Of a stretch of DNA of 62,762 nucleotides, positions 1 to 7,833 are shown piece after piece. The notes beneath the pieces were generated by a model. That model saw nothing but the letters and a program-made list of their open reading frames with translations, ran no database searches and was not told the origin of the DNA. The translations under genes were made by a program, and so were the position numbers. The stretch is from Candidatus Zixiibacteriota bacterium (lineage in GTDB: Bacteria > Zixibacteria > MSB-5A5 > JAABVY01). Where the stretch lies: assembly GCA_011056555.1 (NCBI GenBank), contig DSEQ01000031.1, forward strand, positions 1-62,762. Direction: 5' to 3'. Position 1 is the first letter of the stretch, and each line of letters opens with the position of its first letter.

Positions 1-136
1 CGGTGATGCCAACTCAGACGCATCCGTTAACGTATCCGATGCGGTCTGGGTCATCAACTACGCCTTTGTCGGCGGTGATCCTCCTAACAATTGCTCACCT
101 GGATCATGGCCCGGCGGAGACTGTTGTCCGTTCTAA
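1..136 (+). CDS. Dockerin-like C-terminus of exported protein (5' truncated)
   Basis: Only the last 44 codons are in the window; the reading frame runs from base 2 to a TAA at 134-136. The peptide begins GDANSDASVNVSDAVWVINY, which fits one dockerin type I / EF-hand-like calcium loop (D-x-N-x-D-x-x-V-N-V-S-D) followed by the helix that normally follows it. It ends in a Cys-rich tail with CCPF at the C-terminus. Tails of this kind are common on large secreted proteins of Zixibacteria and related lineages. I infer that the missing part is an exported or surface protein; its function cannot be read from here. A terminator follows at 193-225. Confidence 0.75.
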   Translation, partial: GDANSDASVNVSDAVWVINYAFVGGDPPNNCSPGSWPGGDCCPF

Positions 137-192
137 ATAAAAAGTCATCAGAGTGAGAAAAGGCAATTCTTTCTCATTCGAATGATACAATT

Positions 193-225
193 AAAGCCGT
201 CCGGCTAAAACCGGGCGGCTTTTTA
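193..225 (+). terminator. Rho-independent terminator of the dockerin-tailed gene
   Basis: GCCGTCCGG pairs with CCGGGCGGC (one G-T wobble) across a six-base loop, CTAAAA, and is followed by TTTTT. It lies 57 bases after the stop at 134-136, on the same strand. Confidence 0.85.
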
Positions 226-231
226 CTGTTA

Positions 232-268
232 TAAATAAAAAGGCGGACAATAATAATTTTGCCCGCCT
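232..268 (-). terminator. Rho-independent terminator of the dsrMK-like/receiver operon
   Basis: Read on the minus strand, AGGCGGGC pairs with GTCCGCCT (one G-T wobble) across a 12-base AT-rich loop and is followed by TTTTATTT. It lies about 26 bases beyond the stop of the receiver gene. It faces the plus-strand terminator at 193-225, so the two form a convergent transcription boundary. Confidence 0.85.
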
Positions 269-293
269 GTATTCAAATTTCCGTGGCTACATG

Positions 294-674
294 TTAGCTG
301 ACCAGCTCCTTGACCTTTTTCAGAAATTCATCCTTGTCAATCGGTTTTTCAAAATATGCTTCGGGGGGATGAACCTGTCTTCTTGATTCTATAAATTGCT
401 TGAAGTCCGAGGATACGCCGGTTACAATTATCACCGGGATTTTAGAGGTTTCTTCTGTCTGCTGCAGATTTCTGAACATCCTGACGCCCGATTCTTCGGG
501 CATGGTAATATCCAAAGTTATCAGGGCGGGCTTTTTCTCCCTGGCCAGCTTGAATCCCTCGGCGCCGTCGAGAGCGGAGATGGTTTCGTATCCGTTGTCC
601 TCCAGAAGAGAGGTAAGATAAGATACCACATCCTCCTCGTCATCCACTACCAGAATCAGTTTGCCGTCTGACAT
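294..674 (-). CDS. Stand-alone CheY-like response regulator receiver
   Basis: 126 residues, a single receiver domain with no output domain. The canonical residues are all visible: acidic pair D11/D12, phospho-acceptor D55 (in LITLDITMPE), T85 (in VIIVTG) and K110 (in YFEKPI). It is expected to be phosphorylated by a partner histidine kinase, which is not in this window, and to act by protein-protein contact. It starts 26 bases after the stop of the DsrK-like gene, so it is probably the last gene of that operon. That position suggests a link with redox metabolism or its regulation, which is inference. The minus-strand terminator at 232-268 closes the unit. Confidence 0.9.
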   Translation of the reverse strand: MSDGKLILVVDDEEDVVSYLTSLLEDNGYETISALDGAEGFKLAREKKPALITLDITMPEESGVRMFRNLQQTEETSKIPVIIVTGVSSDFKQFIESRRQVHPPEAYFEKPIDKDEFLKKVKELVS

Positions 675-700
675 ATATTATTAACCTCCCGCTATATTTT

Positions 701-2311
701 TTACTGCATCTCATCAAAGTTAATGAACGGTTGCTTGATGTCAACCATAGCGTTGACGATCAGTTCTACCAGGCCGCCGTAGATTATACCGGATTTTTCC
801 TGAACTCCATAATATCGGAACAGATCTCGAAGCTGCCCCTTGCAGTTTGAACAGGGAGCACAGAGATATTTTTTTGTTTCCGGTTCGGGGTGATCATCAA
901 AGGCTTCGATCACCTGTTTCAGTTTCATACGTCCCGAAACTGCCAGGCGCCAGTCCTGGAAGTTATGGCCGGACATGATGGCGAACCCCGATCCGCCGCC
1001 GCAGCAGTAATTGTCCACCCCATGCGGCTCCATCTCGCGAAACTGCGGACAGAGGTAGCGCAAGATTCTTCTCTGCGGTTCAACAATGCCCATCAATCTG
1101 ACCATATTGCAGGGGTCATGAAGAGTAACCGGAAAATCATTCTTGGAGGGATCGAACTTGATCTTGCCGGAGAACACGATATCTTCCAGAAGGGTCATGG
1201 CGCTGACCCGGGGGATATTGAAATCACCTGTCAGGACCCTGTCGGCGATCACAGTCAGAGCTTTATGAGCATGCCCGCATTCAGCTACCACTATTCTGTT
1301 TACACCCAGCTTCTTGGCTGCCTCGGCATGCTTTATAGCCACCCTGCCGAGCTGGAAATCGTCATACCAGAGCCCGTAATTGATGCCGTCATAGGCGGCG
1401 ATATCCGATGACAGGGTCCAGCTGATACCGGCTTTTTCCAGTACAATCGCAAAGGCCCCGGGATTTTCGGGCCAGGCCAGGATTTCGCCGGCATTGTGGA
1501 TCAGGAGAACATCTGCGCCTTCTTTATCCCAGGGTGTATGAACCTCGATTCCGGTCAGATCCTTCATATCTTCATCGATAAATTCGATATTATCCTTGAC
1601 CACTTCGGCGTTCATTCCGGTAGATGAGCCCACTTCCAGCTGAAGAACCGAACCCTTTTCATGAAGCTCCTTGGGGGCGATGCCCATCTCCTGGCTGAAT
1701 ACCTTTCGCAACTCATGAGTGATAAGCCCGTTGTCGATTCCAATCGGGCAGGTTTGGGCACAGCGACGGCATAATGTACATCTGTAGGAAAGTTCCATAA
1801 GGCGGGCAACGGTTGTCCAGTTCAGATCTATATCACCGTGAGAAAGGCGGCCGAAGAATTTCCCGCCCGGCTTGAGATATTTATGCACAATCCTGCGCCA
1901 GACCTCCGAACGATAGGTGGGCCGGTAGATATCCTGCTTGCCGCTGGCTTCATATATGGGGCAGGCCTTGGTGCAGGTCTGGCACTTGGCGCAATGCTCC
2001 AGAGAAAGAAGCAGGGGCTGCAGGAAAGTCCAGTTGTTTTCCCTGGTCAGAAGCTTCTCCAGTCCGCTCAGGAATTTCTTTACCAATTCCTTTTCTTCTT
2101 CTTGTGTTTTTGGCTTGGGAATACCTATCGCAATCGTATCGTCCAAACTGGTTTCCAGATTTTCGAGTGCATCCTCGGAAAGGGCCTTCCATCCGGGCTG
2201 CTCCTCAATTTTGTCGTAGGGAGGGGGCAGGGGCATTAAATCGTCAATGTCGAGGTGGGTGAGTTTCTTTGACGGCTTGCTGATGTCTTCTATTTTAACT
2301 CTACTTTTCAT
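701..2311 (-). CDS. DsrK/HdrD-like iron-sulfur protein
   Basis: 536 residues from the chosen start. Two classical [4Fe-4S] ferredoxin motifs are visible: C107-x2-C110-x2-C113-x3-C117-P and C178-x2-C181-x2-C184-x3-C188-P. The C-terminal half carries a CCG-type cysteine set (C401, C436-C437, C484/C487/C490), which in HdrD/DsrK proteins holds the catalytic [4Fe-4S] site. Residues near 128-136 (YRPTYRSE) are also typical of DsrK/TmcB-like proteins. Likely role: cytoplasmic or membrane-associated electron transfer with the b-type cytochrome encoded just upstream, acting on a disulfide or thiol substrate that cannot be named. The ATG at 2311 is preceded by AGGAGG at nine-base spacing, so I prefer it to the start 24 bases further upstream; it overlaps the dsrM-like gene by 11 bases. 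No dsrAB, dsrJ, dsrO or dsrP is in the window. Confidence 0.8.
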   Translation of the reverse strand: MKSRVKIEDISKPSKKLTHLDIDDLMPLPPPYDKIEEQPGWKALSEDALENLETSLDDTIAIGIPKPKTQEEEKELVKKFLSGLEKLLTRENNWTFLQPLLLSLEHCAKCQTCTKACPIYEASGKQDIYRPTYRSEVWRRIVHKYLKPGGKFFGRLSHGDIDLNWTTVARLMELSYRCTLCRRCAQTCPIGIDNGLITHELRKVFSQEMGIAPKELHEKGSVLQLEVGSSTGMNAEVVKDNIEFIDEDMKDLTGIEVHTPWDKEGADVLLIHNAGEILAWPENPGAFAIVLEKAGISWTLSSDIAAYDGINYGLWYDDFQLGRVAIKHAEAAKKLGVNRIVVAECGHAHKALTVIADRVLTGDFNIPRVSAMTLLEDIVFSGKIKFDPSKNDFPVTLHDPCNMVRLMGIVEPQRRILRYLCPQFREMEPHGVDNYCCGGGSGFAIMSGHNFQDWRLAVSGRMKLKQVIEAFDDHPEPETKKYLCAPCSNCKGQLRDLFRYYGVQEKSGIIYGGLVELIVNAMVDIKQPFINFDEMQ

Positions 2312-3242
2312 CTTTCTTGACCTCCTCGGTAGCAATGTCGGCCCAATTTTTCTTACCGTCGGCGTTAATATGGGGAGCCGACCATGTCACCGGGTAAGAA
2401 AGCTGTTCCTGTATTTTCTTTTCGAGCTTGCTGCCGCGAATGTTGGGAGTGTCTTCCCAGCGAACCTTGTGATAAGTGAAATATTTCATGAAAAAGTGGG
2501 TCATGTGGGTGAAGGGTAGATAGAGAATAAACAGCCCGCTGATAACTGCATGCACCGCAAAAGCAGCGCCCAGATTCGGCATCGGCTGGAAGGTTATCAA
2601 GCTGTAATAGCATTTTATCAATTTATCCACCGCGCTGCCAGAGAAAAGGAAGACGAGGCCAGAGATGAATATGGCGGCTATGAAAAATAGATTAAAATAT
2701 GATCCGAAACTTGAACTGGAGGACATCTCCCTGTCAGTGGAGCGCTTTATAATCAGCCCCAGAGTTCCTATCGTCCCGATCGCACAGCCGGCGATTAACA
2801 TGGCATAGCTGAGACTGTGAATGATCTGTCCAATCGTGGACAGCGAGCCATAACCCGCCTCGACATTAAAAATATTTGGTCCAATAATGATCCCGCCCAG
2901 GATCAAAACGAAGATCAGCGCAGTAAGCAGGTAGAGCCCGATATGGAATGTGAACGACCAGAGCCAGAGGCTGCGATTATACTCCCAGACTCCTTTCAGG
3001 AGAAATATTTCCGGAAGCATGACCCGGATCTCTCCCAGCATCGATTTGTGTAATTTCTTGGTGTACCAGTCGGATTCTTCCAGAAATGACCCACCGTATT
3101 TGAAGCGTTTGACATCATGGGCGACCGGATACAATTCCCAGCGGAGATGTATTGGTGTGGATGCCATTCGTATGAATCTTGTGATATTTGTCACAAGAAA
3201 AACCAAAACTGCTGCATAAATCAGAATCTGAATTACTGACAT
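2301..3242 (-). CDS. DsrM/NarI-like membrane b-type cytochrome subunit
   Basis: About 313 residues with an N-terminal membrane helix and further hydrophobic segments around 105-130, 150-180, 190-215 and 235-255. Histidines in or next to these segments (for example in WSFTFHIGLYLL and in AVHAVISGLF) are candidates for heme b ligands, as in the NarI/DsrM family. It would draw electrons from quinol (or pass them to quinone) and exchange them with the DsrK-like protein encoded directly downstream, which overlaps it by 11 bases. Start: the ATG at 3242 has GAGGG four bases upstream; a longer reading would need a TTG at 3269. The pairing with an HdrD/DsrK-type subunit argues for DsrM rather than a nitrate reductase gamma subunit. 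Confidence 0.75.
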   Translation of the reverse strand: MSVIQILIYAAVLVFLVTNITRFIRMASTPIHLRWELYPVAHDVKRFKYGGSFLEESDWYTKKLHKSMLGEIRVMLPEIFLLKGVWEYNRSLWLWSFTFHIGLYLLTALIFVLILGGIIIGPNIFNVEAGYGSLSTIGQIIHSLSYAMLIAGCAIGTIGTLGLIIKRSTDREMSSSSSFGSYFNLFFIAAIFISGLVFLFSGSAVDKLIKCYYSLITFQPMPNLGAAFAVHAVISGLFILYLPFTHMTHFFMKYFTYHKVRWEDTPNIRGSKLEKKIQEQLSYPVTWSAPHINADGKKNWADIATEEVKKDEK

Positions 3243-3456
3243 GAAACCCTCGCTTAAGCTGTGACTCAAATCCTTATCAGAGTGCTAAAGTATATATATT
3301 ACTGCCATCTACAAATATACGAATAATCCAAACGGATTCGCTAAACTTTAAGTGAAGAATATAAGAAAATAACCTGAATAGTCAAACCAATATTTGTTGA
3401 TTTGGATGCATTTAGATATTTTTTTCACAATATCCGGTTGAGATGTTCTTGGCAGA

Positions 3457-4401
3457 TTACCTGGTCCCCGGTCCTCTATATTTTTGATACAGGGCCATAG
3501 ATTGGGGATCGAGGTTATCGACAAAAAGCTCGCCTTCGAATCCGGCCAGATTTTTTGCCTGTTCCTCTGTGAGGGATTCGAGTCCCACCAAATAGAGCTG
3601 ATCACCGCCAAAATCAGCTAATGCTTCGGCCTGGATTGCATTAATGTGCTTTAAGCCATTCAGGAAGAGTTCGGTTCCCCCAAACGACGCCAAATGTCCT
3701 GCCTGAGCATCAGTGGTTTCCTCAAGGCCATTCATGGACAGACCCTGTCCCCTGAATTCAGACAGCACCGTAACCTGACGGTCGCCGGGGGATTTTAGTC
3801 CATCCAGAGTGAGGTACATGGCTTGAGACTGCGACAGGGCCTGCGCCTCATCATCGTTGACACTTTTTAAACCATTAAGGTAAAGTGACTTACCGTCATA
3901 GCCCGCCAGTGATGCGGCCTGCTCCGCCCCCAGCGAGGTAAGACCGTTCAAAAACAATTCATAGCCCTCGAAATCTGCCAGTTCTGCAGCCACGGCAGGC
4001 GAAATACCTTTTAAACCATTGAGATATAAACGGTATGCTTTGGATTTTGCAAGTTCATCGGCCAGGTCCGCAGAAATGGTATCCAGCCTGGAAAGATCCA
4101 GCCCCTTGCCTTTGAATTCTGCCAGGCTGGAGGCCTGCTCGACTGTGAGGTGCTGGAGGTTGATCAGATCAAGGTAGTTTCCATGAAATCCAGATAGTTT
4201 CTCGGCCTGCTCATCGGTCAGGTAATAAATTCTGTCCAGTTGACCGCTGTCATAGGCTGTACTGAATTCATCTGATGATAACGGCTCAGTCATATTTTGG
4301 ATAGGCTCATCCTCTGAACCACAGCCGGCGATGAGAGATGCTATTATTATAATTATTGAAAAGACATAGATGCTCGATTTAATTGAAAAGCCTTCAAACA
4401 T
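3457..4401 (-). CDS. Lipoprotein with 24-residue LRR-like tandem repeats
   Basis: 314 residues from the ATG at 4401, which has GGGAGG a few bases upstream. The N-terminus is a lipoprotein signal: a run of isoleucines and the lipobox LIAG-C, with C27 as the lipidated residue. Almost all of the mature protein is a tandem repeat of 24 residues, about nine to ten copies, with consensus L-x-L-N-G-L-x8-A-x2-L-A-x-F-x-G-x2. This resembles the leucine-rich-like repeats found in planctomycete and related proteins, and would form a solenoid suited to protein binding. Its membrane is undetermined. It lies 38 bases downstream of a putative cell-wall peptidase gene on the same strand, so it is probably cotranscribed. 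A partner or immunity role is a hypothesis only. Confidence 0.8.
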   Translation of the reverse strand: MFEGFSIKSSIYVFSIIIIIASLIAGCGSEDEPIQNMTEPLSSDEFSTAYDSGQLDRIYYLTDEQAEKLSGFHGNYLDLINLQHLTVEQASSLAEFKGKGLDLSRLDTISADLADELAKSKAYRLYLNGLKGISPAVAAELADFEGYELFLNGLTSLGAEQAASLAGYDGKSLYLNGLKSVNDDEAQALSQSQAMYLTLDGLKSPGDRQVTVLSEFRGQGLSMNGLEETTDAQAGHLASFGGTELFLNGLKHINAIQAEALADFGGDQLYLVGLESLTEEQAKNLAGFEGELFVDNLDPQSMALYQKYRGPGTR

Positions 4402-4439
4402 TTCGCCTCCCTGCTTTTTATTGAAACCTGCCAGAGCCG

Positions 4440-5339
4440 TCAATAACTCCGGTATTCATGAACATCAACATGGAAATGTGTGGTATGGTTTCCCGAACCG
4501 ACTCCGCGTGAGGTATCATCCGGACTTAAAACCAGTGTCCAGTGCCGCCTCAATTCGGTATCGAGATTGCGCAGGAATCTCTCCTTGGGGGTACGCGGAA
4601 CATCCTCCAGGATTCCCCAGTCCGGGCAGTTATGGCCCGCCTGGGCCTGCGCCATGGGAATGCCCCTGAAGCCGGCAACCTCGTGACGGCTGCCGTCGCT
4701 GACATAAAACCAGCAGAAGTCGATCGCCTTGCCCCAGACATGAGGCACATTGGGCCGAGGACGGTTGATATCACCCCGGCCGGGAAAGATGCCGGCGTGA
4801 TCTACCTGCTTCACGTTCAGATCCCGCAGGTACCTGAAGAATCGTGCCATTGCCAGTGCCGCCTTGACATCGATTACACGCCCGCGTCTTCCGCCTCGCT
4901 GCGGGCCCGCGGATAGATCGAACGGCTCCCGTTCCCCGGCGGGCGCTTGGGAAGGCTCCCAGTTGCGCTCCGGCCTGCAGCTCGCGTTATATTTCAGAAG
5001 TATACCCTGAATCCAGATTGGCCTGGGGAGGATGATTGCGTCCGGTATCGGAGCCCGCGTCACCCAGTCAAAATCAACGCCCATATCCGCCAGTTCCTGC
5101 AGGCAATCCTGGGCGCTCATCTCATTAGCTCGTTGAGCGTAGCTCTGCGGGGCCGGGTATGCGGTTGGAAAAACGGTATCCTGCCGTACAACAGCAACTG
5201 CCCCATCCTCGGTTCTGGCCTCCTCCGGCAGGGGCACATCGGCTTCCACCGTAAGGCTGGTACTGCCGCACTCAGGACATTCGAACGGCGCCACGTCCAC
5301 ACATTCGCCCCAGCTGCAGTCGTCGCAGGACACTATCAT
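4440..5339 (-). CDS. Zinc-ribbon plus M15/extensin-like putative peptidoglycan peptidase
   Basis: 299 residues. The N-terminus has a small zinc-ribbon-like cysteine set (C5, C8, C21, C24) and then a linker rich in Pro, Ala and Glu. The C-terminal part, about 155-299, has the zinc signature of peptidase M15 / extensin-like_C proteins: H200-x2-G-x-A-x-D207, then H288-F-H290. Families with this signature cleave D-Ala-D-Ala or related peptide bonds of peptidoglycan, so cell-wall hydrolysis is the likely activity. There is no signal peptide, so it would need another export route or act after release. The start ATG overlaps the stop of the OmpA-like gene (ATGA), implying translational coupling. By eye the gene is richer in G+C than its surroundings, a possible sign of transfer. 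Confidence 0.75.
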   Translation of the reverse strand: MIVSCDDCSWGECVDVAPFECPECGSTSLTVEADVPLPEEARTEDGAVAVVRQDTVFPTAYPAPQSYAQRANEMSAQDCLQELADMGVDFDWVTRAPIPDAIILPRPIWIQGILLKYNASCRPERNWEPSQAPAGEREPFDLSAGPQRGGRRGRVIDVKAALAMARFFRYLRDLNVKQVDHAGIFPGRGDINRPRPNVPHVWGKAIDFCWFYVSDGSRHEVAGFRGIPMAQAQAGHNCPDWGILEDVPRTPKERFLRNLDTELRRHWTLVLSPDDTSRGVGSGNHTTHFHVDVHEYRSY

Positions 5340-7609
5340 GATCCCTCACCTCCCGACGGAGGACGCTCCTCATCCCCGAATGTATCCAGGACCTCCTCGC
5401 CGGCATCATCATCTTCAAAGTTGGCATACAGTCCATTTTCAAGTTGGATCCTGACCTCACCCTCAGGAACATCTTCCTCCACCAGCAATCCCTGATCGTT
5501 GGTTCTGCCCTCACGCTCTCCGCCCAGATACCTGAGGGTATATCCAAAATTGGATAGAGGTTTCCCGAAGACATCTCTCAGGAAGACCTTTATATTTGCA
5601 GTATTGATCAATCCCTCTTCAGTTATATTGCTGAAATTATGTGCCGGTTGCTGGTTTTCGTTAAGGCCATAGAGAGGACATGTATCCCGATCGCAGACCT
5701 CCTCCGCAAACGGACCCTCCTCGGTGCAACATGTAAACTCAATTTCTGCCTCCGGGCTTAAGAATAGAATCTCGACCCTCCGGTTGGACCGGCTCCTGTA
5801 TTCATCCGCTCCCGGATGATCCCGGGGGATCGATTCACCGCAGGCACATATCCGGCGCGAGGGATACCAGGTCAATTGTCCGCGGTAATGTGCCAGGGTC
5901 TCACGTTCCCGGCCGAGGCTATCCGCCAGCAATCTTTCATAGAACGAGAAAACCGCGCCCCAGGTTTGATTTCCCCAGACGCCATCTACAGTAATCTGGT
6001 CATTGAAAATTCTGTTATATCCTCTTTGAAATCCGACCGTAGCGTTGCGGGTATGTTGTCCCTCGACGCCATCAATCGGGCCGGGATCGGAACTGATTCC
6101 CTCGTAACCGTGAAAATACTTCAATATAGATTGACGGTCCTCAACTGTATTTTTGGCTATTACTGCCTCGCGCCATTCCTCGACATCCCCGGCGGTCAGG
6201 GCATGGATCGATTTTGCGCGGTAAGCCGATAACTCGAAATTGAACCTGGCCGTGGCGGTTGTGTCGGTATGTCCGGCTATCAATAGTTGATGCTGGTTAT
6301 TCTGCTCTGCAAAGAGGTAGCTCAAGCGTATTGCCTGGAGGGCTGGAACCCGCCCTCCCACGGCAGCAGGAGTCTCAAGCGGCGCCGGCACCGCGCTGTT
6401 GGTCCTGAATTGAACGTCTGCAATTTCTATCACACGTACCTCGCCCGGCTCTATTTCCTCTTCTTCCTCATCTTCTTCGCCGGGGGATATTCCCTCCAGT
6501 ACAATCGTATTAGTCAGGTTGGGAGCTACTGCAAATTCCGGCTGCTGCTCTTCTTCGGTCTCATCTTCAGCTTCTTCTTCGTCCATTGCCTCTTCTTCTT
6601 CAGATTCCTCGGCTCGGCTTTCCTCCGCGGTTTCTTCTTCTTCGGCTTGCTTTTCTTTGCCTTCTTCATCCCCCGAGCAGTGTTCATGGGCGTCCTGAAT
6701 CTTCTGCCAGGCGGATTCAGCCTTGTTCCTGGCCTCCATGCCCTTATCTTTGGCTTCCTGCACAAGGCTCCAGACCTCACCCAGCTTATCCAATATGGTG
6801 CCGTCTTCTATATACCCGCTGGCGGTTTCAATCGCCTCCCGACCTTTATCGAAGGCCTCCAGGGCGAGATCGAATGTCTCCTCGGCTTCGTCGACTGCGC
6901 CGCCAACATCATTCCCGGCCGCCTCCCAGTCGGCACACAGATCGCGGGCATCCTCATAGGCCTGCCGAAGGTTATCAATAATACCGCCGTCTAATTCCTC
7001 GAGCCTGGCCTTGTTCTCCTCCCAGAGCTGCTTGACCTCAGGCGGCAGATTCTCCAGCGCCTGTTTCCTGGCATCCTCGACCTTGCTCTTGATTTCCTTG
7101 ATCTCATCCCAGGCGGCATCTATTTCTTCTTTGACTTCCTCGACCGGAGACTTCTCTTCTTCTGCGTCGGGCTGCTCCGGGACTTCCTTTTCGGGAGTTT
7201 CCTCTTCCTCCGGCTTATCCGGCGGCTCTCCAGTCTTGTCCTCGACCTGCTCTTTTTCTTCTCCGGTAGATGCCTTTTGCTTGACCAGGTCCTCGGTTTC
7301 CTCAGGCCGGTTGGGGCCTTTTTCTTCATCATCAAGCGGAAACGGCCTCTCGGGTTGTTCTTTTTCCTTGTCTGTTTTCAGGATGTCTTCGGCCTCGTCC
7401 GGTTTCTGCTCCTGGGTTTCCTCCTGGGGAATTAAATCCTTTTCCTCATCGGGTTTCTGTTTATCAGGCGGAATCTTTCCTGACGACGGGCCTTTTTTGT
7501 CAGGAGGAATCTTACCCGGCCGATTGGCTTTGCCGGGTTTGGGTGTACCGCCAGTCTTACCAGCTTTAGGGGATTTCCTTTTTTTAGATTTGCCTTTTTT
7601 TCCTGGCAT
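5336..7609 (-). CDS. Large acidic OmpA-like/peptidoglycan-binding protein
   Basis: 757 residues, no signal peptide. Parts in order: residues 1-60 Lys/Pro/Gly-rich; 60-165 very Glu/Pro/Lys-rich low complexity; 165-315 predicted coiled coil; 320-390 a second acidic stretch; 395-470 start of an OmpA-like domain (FRTNSAV, then IAGHTDTTATARFN); 500-555 a peptidoglycan-binding-like motif (IDGVEG ... ATVGFQRGYN ... VDGVWGNQTWGAVF); 585-617 a CACGE segment and the OmpA-type closing strand NRRVEILF; 655-735 a small beta-sandwich-like domain. I recall this OmpA/peptidoglycan-binding combination from proteins encoded beside VgrG/PAAR genes of contractile injection systems, but no such genes are in this window. 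It is translationally coupled to the M15-like peptidase gene. Cell-wall binding is probable; the physiological role is unknown. Confidence 0.7.
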   Translation of the reverse strand: MPGKKGKSKKRKSPKAGKTGGTPKPGKANRPGKIPPDKKGPSSGKIPPDKQKPDEEKDLIPQEETQEQKPDEAEDILKTDKEKEQPERPFPLDDEEKGPNRPEETEDLVKQKASTGEEKEQVEDKTGEPPDKPEEEETPEKEVPEQPDAEEEKSPVEEVKEEIDAAWDEIKEIKSKVEDARKQALENLPPEVKQLWEENKARLEELDGGIIDNLRQAYEDARDLCADWEAAGNDVGGAVDEAEETFDLALEAFDKGREAIETASGYIEDGTILDKLGEVWSLVQEAKDKGMEARNKAESAWQKIQDAHEHCSGDEEGKEKQAEEEETAEESRAEESEEEEAMDEEEAEDETEEEQQPEFAVAPNLTNTIVLEGISPGEEDEEEEEIEPGEVRVIEIADVQFRTNSAVPAPLETPAAVGGRVPALQAIRLSYLFAEQNNQHQLLIAGHTDTTATARFNFELSAYRAKSIHALTAGDVEEWREAVIAKNTVEDRQSILKYFHGYEGISSDPGPIDGVEGQHTRNATVGFQRGYNRIFNDQITVDGVWGNQTWGAVFSFYERLLADSLGRERETLAHYRGQLTWYPSRRICACGESIPRDHPGADEYRSRSNRRVEILFLSPEAEIEFTCCTEEGPFAEEVCDRDTCPLYGLNENQQPAHNFSNITEEGLINTANIKVFLRDVFGKPLSNFGYTLRYLGGEREGRTNDQGLLVEEDVPEGEVRIQLENGLYANFEDDDAGEEVLDTFGDEERPPSGGEGS

Positions 7610-7718
7610 TGCTCGATTGGTCTCAGTTTAAGAGTAATGGAGATCACTGTTTGACAAATTTTAATATCATAGATCAAGATAATCAACAATATTTTGGAGA
7701 CACTAAAAAATAATAGAT

Positions 7719-7747
7719 TTGACGGACTCGTGCTTTTGGGCTATATT
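7719..7747 (+). promoter_or_regulatory. Sigma-70-type promoter for the DUF1573 gene
   Basis: TTGACG, a 17-base spacer, then TATATT. The predicted start of transcription is near 7754, giving a leader of about 80 bases before the gene at 7834. Confidence 0.6.
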
Positions 7748-7833
7748 CTGCATTCTTATTAAATTTCGGATCGAACTATCGTCATGAACGTATAAATTCA
7801 ATTACATTAAACGGCTTAAAGATGAGGATTGTG

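Noticed and set aside
3480..4200. Regular 72-base repeats, considered as a CRISPR-like array
   Set aside because: The repeats are imperfect, without spacers, in frame and encode the LRR-like lipoprotein.
6287..7631. Long plus-strand frames (235 and 206 codons), one Ser-rich
   Set aside because: Shadows of the Glu/Lys-rich region of the OmpA-like gene; the biased composition is the mirror of GAA/GAG-type codons.
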